Positions 50,390 through 58,744 of a stretch of DNA of 64,000 nucleotides are shown one piece after another. The position numbers and the translations under genes were made by a program. The notes beneath the pieces are model-generated. The model had not been told where the DNA came from, did no database searches, and saw only the letters and a list, made by a program, of their open reading frames with translations. This DNA is from Streptomyces mobaraensis (GTDB lineage Bacteria > Actinomycetota > Actinomycetes > Streptomycetales > Streptomycetaceae), in assembly GCF_020099395.1 (NCBI RefSeq), contig NZ_CP083590.1, positions 372,001 to 436,000 on the forward strand. Direction: 5' to 3'. Position 1 is the stretch's first letter; every line of letters starts with the position of its first letter.

Positions 50390-52558
50390 GTGGATGCGGT
50401 ACGACGGCGGGCGTGGCTCGTGGTGGTGGGCGCCGTGCTCGCCGCGGTGTGCGCCTGGGCACTGGCCCCGGTGGCGCTTTCGGCGCTGGGCACAGGCGGC
50501 GCGGTCGCCACGGGGACCGAGGCCGGGCGAGCCGGGCGGCAGGCCGAGCGGCTGGGCGTGCCCTCGCCCGATCTGCTGCTCACCGTGGACCGGCCCGGCG
50601 GGGGAGGCGGGACGGGGACGGTCCGGGGCGACGCCGGGGCCGTGGTGAAGACCCTTTCCCGGTATCCGGCCGTACGGGCGGTGTGGTCCGCCCGGACGAC
50701 CGGCAACACTTGGCTGCGGTCGAAGGACGGCCGGTCCCTGCTGATCGGCGTGCGGCTGAGAGGGACGGACAAGGAACGCAAGACCGCGGCCCCCGATGTC
50801 GTGGCCGCCGCACGGTCCGCCGCTCCGGGGGCCCGCGTGGAGCCGAGCGGTGAGGTCTGGACCAACCGGGAGATCGACGAGACGATCGAACACGACCTGA
50901 GTCGGGCCGAGTTGATCGCGGCGCCGGTGCTCTTCCTCCTCCTGGTCCTCGCCTACGGATCGGTCGTCGCCGCCTTGCTGCCGGTCCTCGTGGCCGTGAC
51001 GGCCGTCGGCTGCACGCTTCCGGTCCTGGGTGTGCTGGCCCAGTGGACCGACGTGTCACGGGTCGCGGTGAGCGCCGCCTCCGCCGTCGGGCTCGGCATG
51101 GCCGTCGACTACAGCCTCTTCCTGCTGGCCCGGGTACGCGAGGAGATGGCACGGGGCGCGGACCGGGAAACGGCGCTGACCGCCGCTCTCCGCTCCAGCG
51201 GCCGTTCGGTCGCCTTCTCCGCGGCCGCCGTCACCACCTGTCTGGCCACCGCCATGGTGGTTCCCGTTCCCCTGCTGCGCGGACTCTCCCTGGCGGGGAT
51301 GGTCGTCACCGTGCTGTCCGCGCTCGTCGCCCTGCTGGTGCTGCCGTCGTGTCTTCGGCTGCTCGGCCCGCGCGTCCAGGCGTGGGATCCGCTGGCACGG
51401 TGGCGGCGTACGGACACCGGGGACGACAGCCGCTTCTGGCGGAGGACGACACGCACGGTCACCGCGCGGCCTCTCCTCGCCGGCGGCCTCGCGGTCCTCG
51501 CCCTGGTCCTGATGGCGGTCCCGTTCACCCACGTCAGGCTGGGCCTGGTGGACGAGCGCACCCTGCCCCCGTCCGCGTCGGCGGCCTCCGCCGCCGCCCG
51601 CGTGGGCCACGAGTTCGCCGTCCCGCCCGAGCGCGTCCTGTCCGTGGTGGTGACCGGCCCCGGGGCGCGGGACGCCGCGCCGGCCTACGCCGCACGCCTC
51701 GACGGCCTTCCGGGCGTGGCGGGCGTCCGCGTGGAACGCGCCGTCCGGTCCGCCGTGGCAGAGAAGGGGGAGGCCGCCGTCCTGTTGGTCGCCTCCACCG
51801 CGCCACCCGGCACGTCCGGGGCGGAGACGCTGGTGCGGAGGGTGCGGGAAGAACCCGCGCCGGGAGCCGTGGCGGTCGCCGGGCGGGCCGCGGAGATCGC
51901 GGACAGCTCGGCCGCGGTGCGCGGCGCCCTGCCGACGTGCGGGCTGCTCCTGGCGGTCGGCCTCATGGTGCTCCTCGGGCTGTTCACCCGCTCCCCCGTC
52001 GCCCCCCTCAAGGCCGTGGCCGTGGCGGCCGTCAGCCTCGGGGCCGGTCTGGGGGCGATGGTCCTCCTCTTCCAGGACGGCCACGGCCGCGCCGTGCTCG
52101 GCGATTTCACCGCGCCGGGTGCGCTGGACGCCTCCACGCTGCTGTTCGTCCTCTTCATCACGCTCGCCCTGTCGGTGGACTACGAGGTCTTCCTGCTCGG
52201 CCGCATCCGCGAGGAGTACCAACGCAGCCATGACAACCGCGGCTCGATCGTCGACGGCATCGCGCGCACGGGCCGGCTGATGACCTCGGCGGCCGCGGCC
52301 GTGGCGGTCTCGACCGCCGCCATGGGCATGTCCCATGTCGCGCTCCTCAAGCTCATCGGCATCGGTATCGCCCTCGGTGCCCTCGTGGACGCCGTCCTGG
52401 TACGCGGTGTCCTGGTCCCCGCTGTCATGGCGGCCCTGGGGCCGGCCAACTGGTGGACACCACACGGCAGTCGGATCGCACGGCAGCCGGATCACACGGC
52501 GGACGGCCGTACGCGGGATGACCGCACACGCGAAGGAAGGAGAAGGCTGAGTCAATGA
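50390..52558 (+). CDS. MMPL/RND family lipid transporter
   Basis: A 722-residue RND-superfamily protein of MMPL type with about 12 membrane segments in two halves: MVLL/FLLLVLAYGSVVAALLPVL, AVGLGMAVDYSLFLLARVREE (TM4, with the Asp-Tyr proton-relay pair), and the second-half equivalent ITLALSVDYEVFLLGRIREEY. Extracytoplasmic domains lie after TM1 and TM7. MMPL proteins export complex lipids, so this is the likely exporter of the type III PKS product. GGAGGG before the GTG; ATGA overlap with the PKS gene. Confidence 0.92.
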   Translation: MDAVRRRAWLVVVGAVLAAVCAWALAPVALSALGTGGAVATGTEAGRAGRQAERLGVPSPDLLLTVDRPGGGGGTGTVRGDAGAVVKTLSRYPAVRAVWSARTTGNTWLRSKDGRSLLIGVRLRGTDKERKTAAPDVVAAARSAAPGARVEPSGEVWTNREIDETIEHDLSRAELIAAPVLFLLLVLAYGSVVAALLPVLVAVTAVGCTLPVLGVLAQWTDVSRVAVSAASAVGLGMAVDYSLFLLARVREEMARGADRETALTAALRSSGRSVAFSAAAVTTCLATAMVVPVPLLRGLSLAGMVVTVLSALVALLVLPSCLRLLGPRVQAWDPLARWRRTDTGDDSRFWRRTTRTVTARPLLAGGLAVLALVLMAVPFTHVRLGLVDERTLPPSASAASAAARVGHEFAVPPERVLSVVVTGPGARDAAPAYAARLDGLPGVAGVRVERAVRSAVAEKGEAAVLLVASTAPPGTSGAETLVRRVREEPAPGAVAVAGRAAEIADSSAAVRGALPTCGLLLAVGLMVLLGLFTRSPVAPLKAVAVAAVSLGAGLGAMVLLFQDGHGRAVLGDFTAPGALDASTLLFVLFITLALSVDYEVFLLGRIREEYQRSHDNRGSIVDGIARTGRLMTSAAAAVAVSTAAMGMSHVALLKLIGIGIALGALVDAVLVRGVLVPAVMAALGPANWWTPHGSRIARQPDHTADGRTRDDRTREGRRRLSQ

Positions 52559-53664
52559 GTCGGTTCACGGAGGGCTTCGCCTGGGGGCCGGACGAACCCT
52601 TGCCCCGGGTGACCGCGATCGAGACGGCCGTACCACCCCACCGGTATCGCCAGCAGGACATCATGGCCGCCCTGGCGCGCACCACACTGATGGAGTCCCA
52701 GACGGGGATCCTGATGCTGCGCAAGATCCAGGCCAACGCCGGGGTGGCCACACGGCACTTCGCCCTGCCGCTGGAGCGGCTCATCGAGCTCGACGACTTC
52801 ACCGAGAACAACCGCTTGTGGCACGACGCCGCCCTGGAACTCGGGGAACGCGCGCTCACCGGGGCCCTGCGGGCGGCTGGGGTGGAGCCGGGCGAGGTCG
52901 ACGCGGTGATCAGCACCACTGTGACGGGCCTCGCCGTGCCTTCGCTGGAGGCCCGCCTGGCCCACCGGATGGGCCTGCGGCCGGACGTCACGCGCGTTCC
53001 CCTGTTCGGGTACGGCTGCGCGGGAGGAGCCGCCGGACTCGCCCGGCTGAACGACTACCTCCGGGCCCACCCGGACCGTGTGGCCGTCCTCCTGGCGGTG
53101 GAACTGTGCTCGCTGGCGTATCAGATGCAGGACACCTCGATGGCGAACATCGTCGCCGGCAGCCTCTTCGGGGACGGTGCGGCCGCGGTCGTGGCCGTCG
53201 GCGGACACCGGGGCGCCGAAGCCGCGGCGGCGGGCCCTCAGCTCGTCGATTCCCGCAGCCGGCTGGTCCCCGACAGCGAGGAGGTACTCGGCTGGGACAT
53301 CGGATCCCACGGCTTCAGGATCCTGCTCGCCCCCGAGGTGCCCACGCTCACCGAGGAGCATCTGCCCAAGGCCGTCCATGACTTCCTCGGCACCTACGAT
53401 CTGCTGCCGGGCCAGGTCGGAAGCTGGATCGTCCACGGTGGCGGCCCCAAGGTCCTCACCGCCGTGGAGAGGTCCTTCGACCTGCCGCCCGCGGCTCTGG
53501 AGCCCACGCGCCGGTCCCTGTCGGAACGGGGCAACCTCTCGTCCGTCTCCGTCCTGGACGTCCTGCACACGATGATGCGGACGCCGCCACGGCCCGGTAC
53601 GCCGGGGCTCGTCGCGGCCATGGGCCCGGGGTTCGCCATCGAACTCGCCCTGGTCCGCTGGTGA
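52555..53664 (+). CDS. type III polyketide synthase
   Basis: A 369-residue chalcone-synthase-fold enzyme. Catalytic triad Cys155 (FGYGCAGGAAGL), His294 (WIVHGGGP) and Asn327 (RGNLSS) are in place, with the C-terminal GPGFAIELALVRW close to the GFGPG loop. The large GxxG pocket wording and the ACP/KAS neighbours favour long acyl starters, giving alkylpyrones or alkylresorcinols. It is translationally coupled to the MMPL exporter and followed by an ICMT-family methyltransferase, as in bacterial bps/srs-type phenolic lipid operons. Confidence 0.94.
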   Translation: MSRFTEGFAWGPDEPLPRVTAIETAVPPHRYRQQDIMAALARTTLMESQTGILMLRKIQANAGVATRHFALPLERLIELDDFTENNRLWHDAALELGERALTGALRAAGVEPGEVDAVISTTVTGLAVPSLEARLAHRMGLRPDVTRVPLFGYGCAGGAAGLARLNDYLRAHPDRVAVLLAVELCSLAYQMQDTSMANIVAGSLFGDGAAAVVAVGGHRGAEAAAAGPQLVDSRSRLVPDSEEVLGWDIGSHGFRILLAPEVPTLTEEHLPKAVHDFLGTYDLLPGQVGSWIVHGGGPKVLTAVERSFDLPPAALEPTRRSLSERGNLSSVSVLDVLHTMMRTPPRPGTPGLVAAMGPGFAIELALVRW

Positions 53665-53737
53665 ACCGCGACCGCCCAGCCCCCTCCCGACGCAAGACAA
53701 CGAAAAGTACTCGAAAGGAATGGAAAGGAATGGCATC

Positions 53738-54274
53738 GTGACGGTCCTGGGATCGGCCCAGCTCCCCGCCGGATTGCTGGCACTCATCGCCTTGATCACC
53801 GTGGAGCGCGGCCTCGAACTCCTCGTGGCACAGCGGCACGCGCGCTGGGCCGCCGCCAACGGCGGGGTGGAGTACGGCCGCCGGCACTATCCGGCCATGG
53901 TCGTCCTCCACGTCGGCCTGCTCGCCGGCATCCTGGTCGAGGTCGCGGCGGCCCACCGGCAGTTCGTACCGGCGGTCGGCTGGCCGGCCCTGGCCGTCAC
54001 CTGCCTGGTCCAGGTGGCCCGGTGGTGGTGCGTGCGGTCGCTCGGCCCCCGCTGGAACACGCGCGTGATCGTCGTCCCGGGCATGCCCCTGGAGACCCGC
54101 GGCCCCTACCGCTGGCTCCGGCACCCGAACTACGTCATCGTCGTGACCGAGGGCCTGGCCCTGCCGCTGGTCTACAACGCCTGGCTGACCGCCCTCCTCT
54201 TCACCACCGCCAACGCGGTGCTGCTGGCCGTACGGCTGCAGGTGGAGAACAGGGCGCTGGGGCTCGCGTCCTAG
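53738..54274 (+). CDS. ICMT-family membrane O-methyltransferase
   Basis: A 178-residue integral membrane protein of the isoprenylcysteine carboxyl methyltransferase family. Three to four membrane helices, then the cofactor-binding signature GPYRWLRHPNYVIVV (RHPNY) and LALPLVYNAW. In bps-type operons such enzymes O-methylate alkylpyrones or resorcinols made by the neighbouring type III PKS. AAAGGA 8 nt before the GTG at 53738 is better spaced than for the ATG at 53720. Last gene of the operon. Confidence 0.9.
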   Translation: MTVLGSAQLPAGLLALIALITVERGLELLVAQRHARWAAANGGVEYGRRHYPAMVVLHVGLLAGILVEVAAAHRQFVPAVGWPALAVTCLVQVARWWCVRSLGPRWNTRVIVVPGMPLETRGPYRWLRHPNYVIVVTEGLALPLVYNAWLTALLFTTANAVLLAVRLQVENRALGLAS

Positions 54275-54337
54275 GGCGCGTATCCGGTCACGCTCGAGGG
54301 CTGCCGAGGTCCAAGGCGTGTCCGACGGGTCGGGTTC

Positions 54338-54358
54338 CGGGCCTGCCCGGCAGGCCCG
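54338..54358. terminator. palindromic terminator at the end of the lipid operon
   Basis: CGGGCCTGCC (54338-54347) and GGCAGGCCCG (54349-54358) form a perfect 10-bp dyad between convergent stops (54274 and 54375). Confidence 0.6.
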
Positions 54359-54374
54359 AAAGGACTCCGACACC

Positions 54375-54438
54375 TCACCAGATGAGGACGCCGCCGCCCG
54401 CCTCTTCCGCCCGCCGGGCGGCGTCCTCGATGTTCGCC
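54375..54438. repeat. right copy of the direct repeat flanking the type III PKS cluster
   Basis: Partner of 47244-47304; here the repeat is part of an intact gene, so this side is the more likely original locus. Confidence 0.7.
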
Positions 54439-54752
54439 AACCGGGCGGAGAGCTGGTCCCTGAGTTCGTCGACCGTCCTCAGGGGCCGGAGACCGGCGAG
54501 GACCTCCTCCAGGTTCTCCCGCAGGACGGCGCACTCACGCCTGAACGCCCGCACCCGGCCGGCGTCGACCCGCAGGTCTTCGTCGGCCAGGACCGGAAGG
54601 AACCGGGCTCCCAGCGAACGGACCGCCTCCGAACCCCACACCGTGGTACGCCACTGTTCGAACCCGGCCAGGTCGGAACACCCCTCCGGCACGTCCAGCA
54701 GGCGAACCGCACCGTCTTCGTCCACAAGGAAGACATCCACCGACAAGCTCAT
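54375..54752 (-). CDS. hypothetical protein, intact copy of the flanking repeat gene
   Basis: A 125-residue acidic protein of unknown function: MSLSVDVFLVDEDGAVRLLD at the N terminus and a long helical C-terminal half (RAFRRECAVLRENLEEVL, ELRDQLSARLANIEDAARR) likely to form a coiled coil. The final 21 codons are duplicated, slightly decayed, at 47244-47304, on the far side of the lipid cluster. The ATG at 54752 is the first codon that begins the domain. Confidence 0.75.
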   Translation of the reverse strand: MSLSVDVFLVDEDGAVRLLDVPEGCSDLAGFEQWRTTVWGSEAVRSLGARFLPVLADEDLRVDAGRVRAFRRECAVLRENLEEVLAGLRPLRTVDELRDQLSARLANIEDAARRAEEAGGGVLIW

Positions 54753-55001
54753 GAGGGCAGTGGAGCACAGTCGCGACGGGACGGTCCACACAGTTCGGAG
54801 CCGCGCCAGGCGAGTTCGGACGGCGGTCGTCCGTCACCACCGGACGGGGTGGGGTGCGCGGGCCGGCGCGGCGGCGCGTAAGGTCGGCCCGGACCCGCCG
54901 CGGCCAGGCGCGGGTCGAGGGGATGGCCGTGGGCCGGACGAGGTCCGCGCCGGTCCGGCCGGAGTCACGGAATCGTGGACCGCGACGCGGAGGAGAACCG
55001 A

Positions 55002-56564
55002 GTGTGCCCGTCCGGAGCAGCACCGATACCCGGCTCGGCGGTGGGGGCGGCCGCGCCCGTCGGCCCGGATCCCGCCCTGGACCTCGACCGCTGCACGATC
55101 GCCGGTCTGCAACAGGGCATGGCAGACGGCATGTTGACCTCCGAGCGCCTCACGCTCGCCCTCCTCGAACGGATCGAGCGGCTGAACCCGCTGCTCCGCG
55201 CCGTGACGACCGTCAACCCCGATGCCGTGGCCCTCTCGCGCCGAAGTGACGCGCTGCGCCGGGCCGGTGGGGCGCGCGGGCCGCTGGAGGGGATTCCGGT
55301 GCTGCTCAAGGACAGCGTCGGCACGGCGGACCTGCAGCCGACCACCGCCGGTTCGGCGGCCCTGCTGGGGGCCCGGCCGGACGCGGACGCGTTCCTGGTG
55401 CGGCGGTTGCGGGCGGCCGGGGCCGTCGTGCTGGGGAAGGCGAACATGACGGAGTGGGCCGACTTCCGGTCCGAGGACTCCGTGGCGGGCTGGAGCGCGA
55501 CCGGGGGCCAGACCCGCAACCCGTACGTCCTCGACCGCAGCCCCTCCGGGTCGTCCAGCGGTTCGGCGGTGGCCGTGGCGGCCGGGCTGGCCGTGGCGGC
55601 GATCGGCACCGAGACCGACGGTTCGATCGTCCTGCCGGCGAGCGTCACCGCCACGGTCGGGTTCAAGCCCACGCGCGGGCTGGTGAGCCGGGGCGGCATC
55701 GTGCCGCTCTCCTCCCGCCAGGACACCGCCGGGCCCCTCGCCCGTACGGTCGCCGACGCGGCGCTGGTGCTGTGGGCGATCCACGGACCCGACCCCGCCG
55801 ACCCGGTCACCGCCCGCGCGGCCGGCGCCCTGCCCGCCGATCCCGGCGCCGTGCTCGACCGCGGCGCGCTGCGCGGCCGGCGCGTCGGCGTCCGGCGCCC
55901 GGCGGGCCTCGGCCCGTGGACGGAGCGGGTGTTCGAGGACGCCGTCGACCGGATCCGGGACCTGGGCGCCGATCTCGTCGAGGACGTGGACCTGCCCGAC
56001 ACCGACGAGGAGGCGGAACGGCACCTGGAGCCGGCCCTGCTGACGGAGTTCCGGCACGACGTCGGCGCCTGGCTCGCCGCCACGCCCGGATCGCACCCGA
56101 AGGACCTGGCCGGCGTCATCGCGTACAACACCCGGCACGCCGCGACGGAGTTGGCCCTCTTCGGCCAGGACGTCCTCGAACGGGCGGAGCGGACCGGGGG
56201 CGATCTCCGCGACCCGGTCTACCGGCGGCACCGGGCCGCCGCGGTCCGGCTGGCACGGCGGACGCTCGACGGCGCGTTCGCCCGGCACCGGCTGGACGTC
56301 CTCGTCACACCCACCGCCGGCCCCGCCCCGCTGCTCGCCGGGACGACGGGTGACGGCCCGTTCGCCGCCGTCACCCGGGACGCCGCGGTGGCCGGGAACC
56401 CGCACGTCACCGTGCCGGCCGGGTACGCCCGGGACGTGCTGCCACTCGGCATCTCGTTCGTCGGTGCGCGGGGCGCCGACGCGCTGGTGCTCGGCTGCGC
56501 CTACGCCTTCGAGCAGGCCGGCCCGGCCCGTACGCCGCCCGGCTGCCTGCCGACGCTGCCCTGA
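55002..56564 (+). CDS. amidase signature family protein
   Basis: A 520-residue amidase. The Ser-cisSer-Lys triad is present: LLKDSVG (Lys near residue 95), SPSGSSSGSAVAVAAG (cis-Ser) and GTETDGSIVLPAS (nucleophile Ser). It hydrolyses amide bonds; the large C-terminal part fits relatives annotated as Asp-tRNA/Glu-tRNA amidotransferase-like or enantioselective amidases, but GatC and GatB are absent so a catabolic role is likelier. AGGAG 6 nt before the GTG at 55002 sets the start. Confidence 0.92.
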   Translation: MCPSGAAPIPGSAVGAAAPVGPDPALDLDRCTIAGLQQGMADGMLTSERLTLALLERIERLNPLLRAVTTVNPDAVALSRRSDALRRAGGARGPLEGIPVLLKDSVGTADLQPTTAGSAALLGARPDADAFLVRRLRAAGAVVLGKANMTEWADFRSEDSVAGWSATGGQTRNPYVLDRSPSGSSSGSAVAVAAGLAVAAIGTETDGSIVLPASVTATVGFKPTRGLVSRGGIVPLSSRQDTAGPLARTVADAALVLWAIHGPDPADPVTARAAGALPADPGAVLDRGALRGRRVGVRRPAGLGPWTERVFEDAVDRIRDLGADLVEDVDLPDTDEEAERHLEPALLTEFRHDVGAWLAATPGSHPKDLAGVIAYNTRHAATELALFGQDVLERAERTGGDLRDPVYRRHRAAAVRLARRTLDGAFARHRLDVLVTPTAGPAPLLAGTTGDGPFAAVTRDAAVAGNPHVTVPAGYARDVLPLGISFVGARGADALVLGCAYAFEQAGPARTPPGCLPTLP

Positions 56565-56600
56565 CCGCGCGCCCCGGTACCACCGCGCCGGGCCCGCGTC

Positions 56601-57308
56601 TCACTCCTCGATGGCCCCGCCCACCGTCCGCAAGTGCTCGCGGAAGGTCAGTGCGGGGTTCTCCCGGCGCCGGGCGAGGTAGGTGTCGAAGCGGACCTGT
56701 TCGCGCAGCGAGACGCCGGAGCGCATCCGTTGGGCCTGGTCGCGTTCCGTGTCGCGGATCGCGGCGGCGAGGGTGAGGAGTTCGTCGGCGCGGGCGGCGG
56801 GAAGGAAGAGGACGCCGTCGTCGTCGCCGAGGACGAGGTCCGTCCGGTCCACCGTCCACTCCCCCACGACGGCGGAGCGCAGTGCCTCCGGGGGCCGGGG
56901 GTCGAGGCGGCGGGGGCCCGGCGGGGTGGCGCCCAGGCTGAAGACGGGCAGGCCGATGGCCCGCAGGTCCGCCGTGTCGCGGTGCAGGCCCCACACCACC
57001 ACGCCGCTCAGGCCGGCCTGCCCGGCCTCCAGGACGGCGAGGTCGCCGACGCACGCCTCGTCGAGCCGTCCGTCGTTGTCGACGACGAGCACGTCGCCGG
57101 GGGCCGCCGCCGCGTACGCCTCCAGGAAGACGTCCACGCTGCCGACGTGGCGCGCCGGGCACGCCCGGCCGGCCAGGCGGCTTCCGGGGGCGAGGGGGCG
57201 GATGTCCGGCGGCGCGGCGCGCACCGGGAGCGCGGCGCGTACGCAGGCGTCGGCGACGTGCGCGGTGGTCAGCGCGGAGAAGCGCCGGGTGAGCTCTTCG
57301 TGGTTCAT
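56601..57308 (-). CDS. RraA family protein (aldolase/demethylase-like)
   Basis: A 235-residue RraA-fold protein. GDVLVVDNDGRLDEACVGDLAVLEAG and GVVVWGLHRDTADLRAIGLPVFS hold the metal and pyruvate-binding residues of 4-hydroxy-4-methyl-2-oxoglutarate aldolases, while RraA regulators of RNase E share the fold. A late Asp-rich DLVLGDDDGVLFLP is canonical. GGAGG before the ATG at 57308. Divergent from an XRE-cupin regulator that probably controls it. Confidence 0.9.
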   Translation of the reverse strand: MNHEELTRRFSALTTAHVADACVRAALPVRAAPPDIRPLAPGSRLAGRACPARHVGSVDVFLEAYAAAAPGDVLVVDNDGRLDEACVGDLAVLEAGQAGLSGVVVWGLHRDTADLRAIGLPVFSLGATPPGPRRLDPRPPEALRSAVVGEWTVDRTDLVLGDDDGVLFLPAARADELLTLAAAIRDTERDQAQRMRSGVSLREQVRFDTYLARRRENPALTFREHLRTVGGAIEE

Positions 57309-57359
57309 GGGTGATCCTCCCGTGCCGAAGGGCCCACGCTGCCATGCCCGTCGGCCTCG

Positions 57360-57377
57360 CCGGGAGGTGTCTCCCGG
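57360..57377. promoter_or_regulatory. operator palindrome between RraA-like gene and XRE-cupin regulator
   Basis: CCGGGAG-GTGT-CTCCCGG (57360-57377), a perfect 7-bp inverted repeat overlapping the expected -35 region of the regulator. TACGGT at 57386-57391 is 7 nt before its ATG (57399), so that transcript is leaderless. Confidence 0.65.
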
Positions 57378-57398
57378 TACTGGGATACGGTCCCGGGG

Positions 57399-57965
57399 AT
57401 GAGAGACGATCAGGAGGCACGGCTGCGGCTGGCGCACCGGCTGGCGGCGCTGCGGGCGGAGCGCGACTGGCCGCTGGACGAGCTCGCGCGCCGGACGGGC
57501 GTCAGCCGTTCGACGCTGTCGCGGCTGGAGCGGGCCGAGATCAGTCCGACCGCCGCCCAACTGGCGCGTGTGTGCGCGGCGTTCGGGCGGACGGCGGCCC
57601 AGGTGCTCGCCGAGGTGGAGGACGGGGCGCCACGGCCGGTGCGGGCGGGGCGGCAGTCGGTGCGGCGCGACGACGAGGCGGGCGCCGTACGGCGGTCGGT
57701 CTCGCCGCCGGGGCCCGGGCTGCGCGGCGAGATCGCCGAGCACGTCCTGCGGCCGGGGGCGGAGGTGGTGTGCGAGGCGCCGCGGGTGCCCGGGGTGGAG
57801 CAGCACGTGTGGGTACTGGAGGGGGCGATGGAGGTGGCGGCGGCCGGTGGGGCGCACATCCTGCGGGCGGGCGACTGCCTGCGCTTCCGGCTCTGGGGCC
57901 GGTCGCGGTTCCGCTGCCCGGGTCCGGAGCGGGCGCGGTACGCCCTGTTCACCGTCCTGCCGTGA
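57399..57965 (+). CDS. XRE-family regulator with cupin domain
   Basis: A 188-residue regulator: N-terminal XRE helix-turn-helix (LAHRLAALRAERDWPLDELARRTGVSRSTLSRLERAEISP, split here as residues 10-48) and a C-terminal cupin (GPGLRGEIAEHVLRPGAEV to HVWVLEGAMEV), the sugar- or ligand-sensing barrel. Such MerR/XRE-cupin proteins often control transport or catabolic genes. Leaderless, autoregulated through the palindrome upstream; target probably the divergent RraA-like gene. Confidence 0.9.
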   Translation: MRDDQEARLRLAHRLAALRAERDWPLDELARRTGVSRSTLSRLERAEISPTAAQLARVCAAFGRTAAQVLAEVEDGAPRPVRAGRQSVRRDDEAGAVRRSVSPPGPGLRGEIAEHVLRPGAEVVCEAPRVPGVEQHVWVLEGAMEVAAAGGAHILRAGDCLRFRLWGRSRFRCPGPERARYALFTVLP

Positions 57966-58047
57966 ACCGCCGGCCCGGCCGGCGGCGGCGAACACGACGT
58001 CCGATCTCCGCCGGACAACGCCGCCCGCCCGGGCCAGGCTTGCGTCC

Positions 58048-58740
58048 GTGACCACGATCAACCCCACGCATACGCGCATCGAACCGAACATCCTGTACTT
58101 CGGCACCCCGGTGGTGCTGCTCTCCACCCAGAACGAGGACGGCACGCCCAACCTCGCCCCCATGTCCTCGGTGTTCTGGCTCGGCTGGCGGGCCGTGCTC
58201 GGGCTCTCCGCCCGGGCGCAGACCAGCCTGAACCTGACGCGCACCCGGGAGTGCGTCCTCAACCTGCCGTCCGACGCCCTCGCCGGCCACGTCGACCGGC
58301 TCGCGCTCACCACCGGGCGGAACCCGGTACCGCCACGCAAGGAGGAGCGCGGATACCGGTACGTGCCGGACAAGTTCGGGCGCGCCGGGCTCACCCCCGT
58401 ACCGTCCGAGACGGTGGCTCCGCCGCGGGTGGCCGAGTGCCCGGTCGCCATGGAGGCGGTCCTGGAGGCGGTGCACCCGATCGGCGAGGACGACGAGCGG
58501 CAGCGCGGCTCGATCGTGGCGTTCGAGGTGCGGGTGCGGCGGGTGTTCGTCCACGACGAGATCCGGCTGCCGGGCACGGACGACCATGTGGACCCCGACG
58601 CGTGGCGGCCGCTGGTGATGAGCTTCCAGCACTTGTACGGGCTGGGGCCGCGGGTACACGGCTCGCGGCTGGCGAGCATCCCGGAGCTGTGGTACCGGAG
58701 TCCGGACGTCGACCGGGCGCGGGAGACGCCGGTCCGCTGA
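58048..58740 (+). CDS. flavin reductase-like (FMN-binding split-barrel) protein
   Basis: A 230-residue protein of the flavin-reductase domain family: PNILYFGTPVVLLSTQNEDG, PNLAPMSSVFWLGWRAVLGLS and TRECVLNLPSD are its conserved strands. Members reduce FMN with NAD(P)H or act as FMN-linked oxidoreductases. CAGGCT (58035-58040) lies 7 nt before the GTG, so the mRNA is likely leaderless. It converges on the SnoaL-like gene 4 nt away. Confidence 0.88.
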   Translation: MTTINPTHTRIEPNILYFGTPVVLLSTQNEDGTPNLAPMSSVFWLGWRAVLGLSARAQTSLNLTRTRECVLNLPSDALAGHVDRLALTTGRNPVPPRKEERGYRYVPDKFGRAGLTPVPSETVAPPRVAECPVAMEAVLEAVHPIGEDDERQRGSIVAFEVRVRRVFVHDEIRLPGTDDHVDPDAWRPLVMSFQHLYGLGPRVHGSRLASIPELWYRSPDVDRARETPVR

Positions 58741-58744
58741 CGGG

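Noticed and set aside
52555..53664. Annotating this gene as FabH (KAS III)
   Set aside because: The active-site wording (GYGCAGGAAGL, WIVHGGGP, RGNLSS) and the ICMT neighbour match the chalcone-synthase family, not FabH.
58005..58020. GACAAC near 58015 as a PafBC site
   Set aside because: Reads TTGTCCGGC on the minus strand, with no proper -10 and pointing into the end of another gene.
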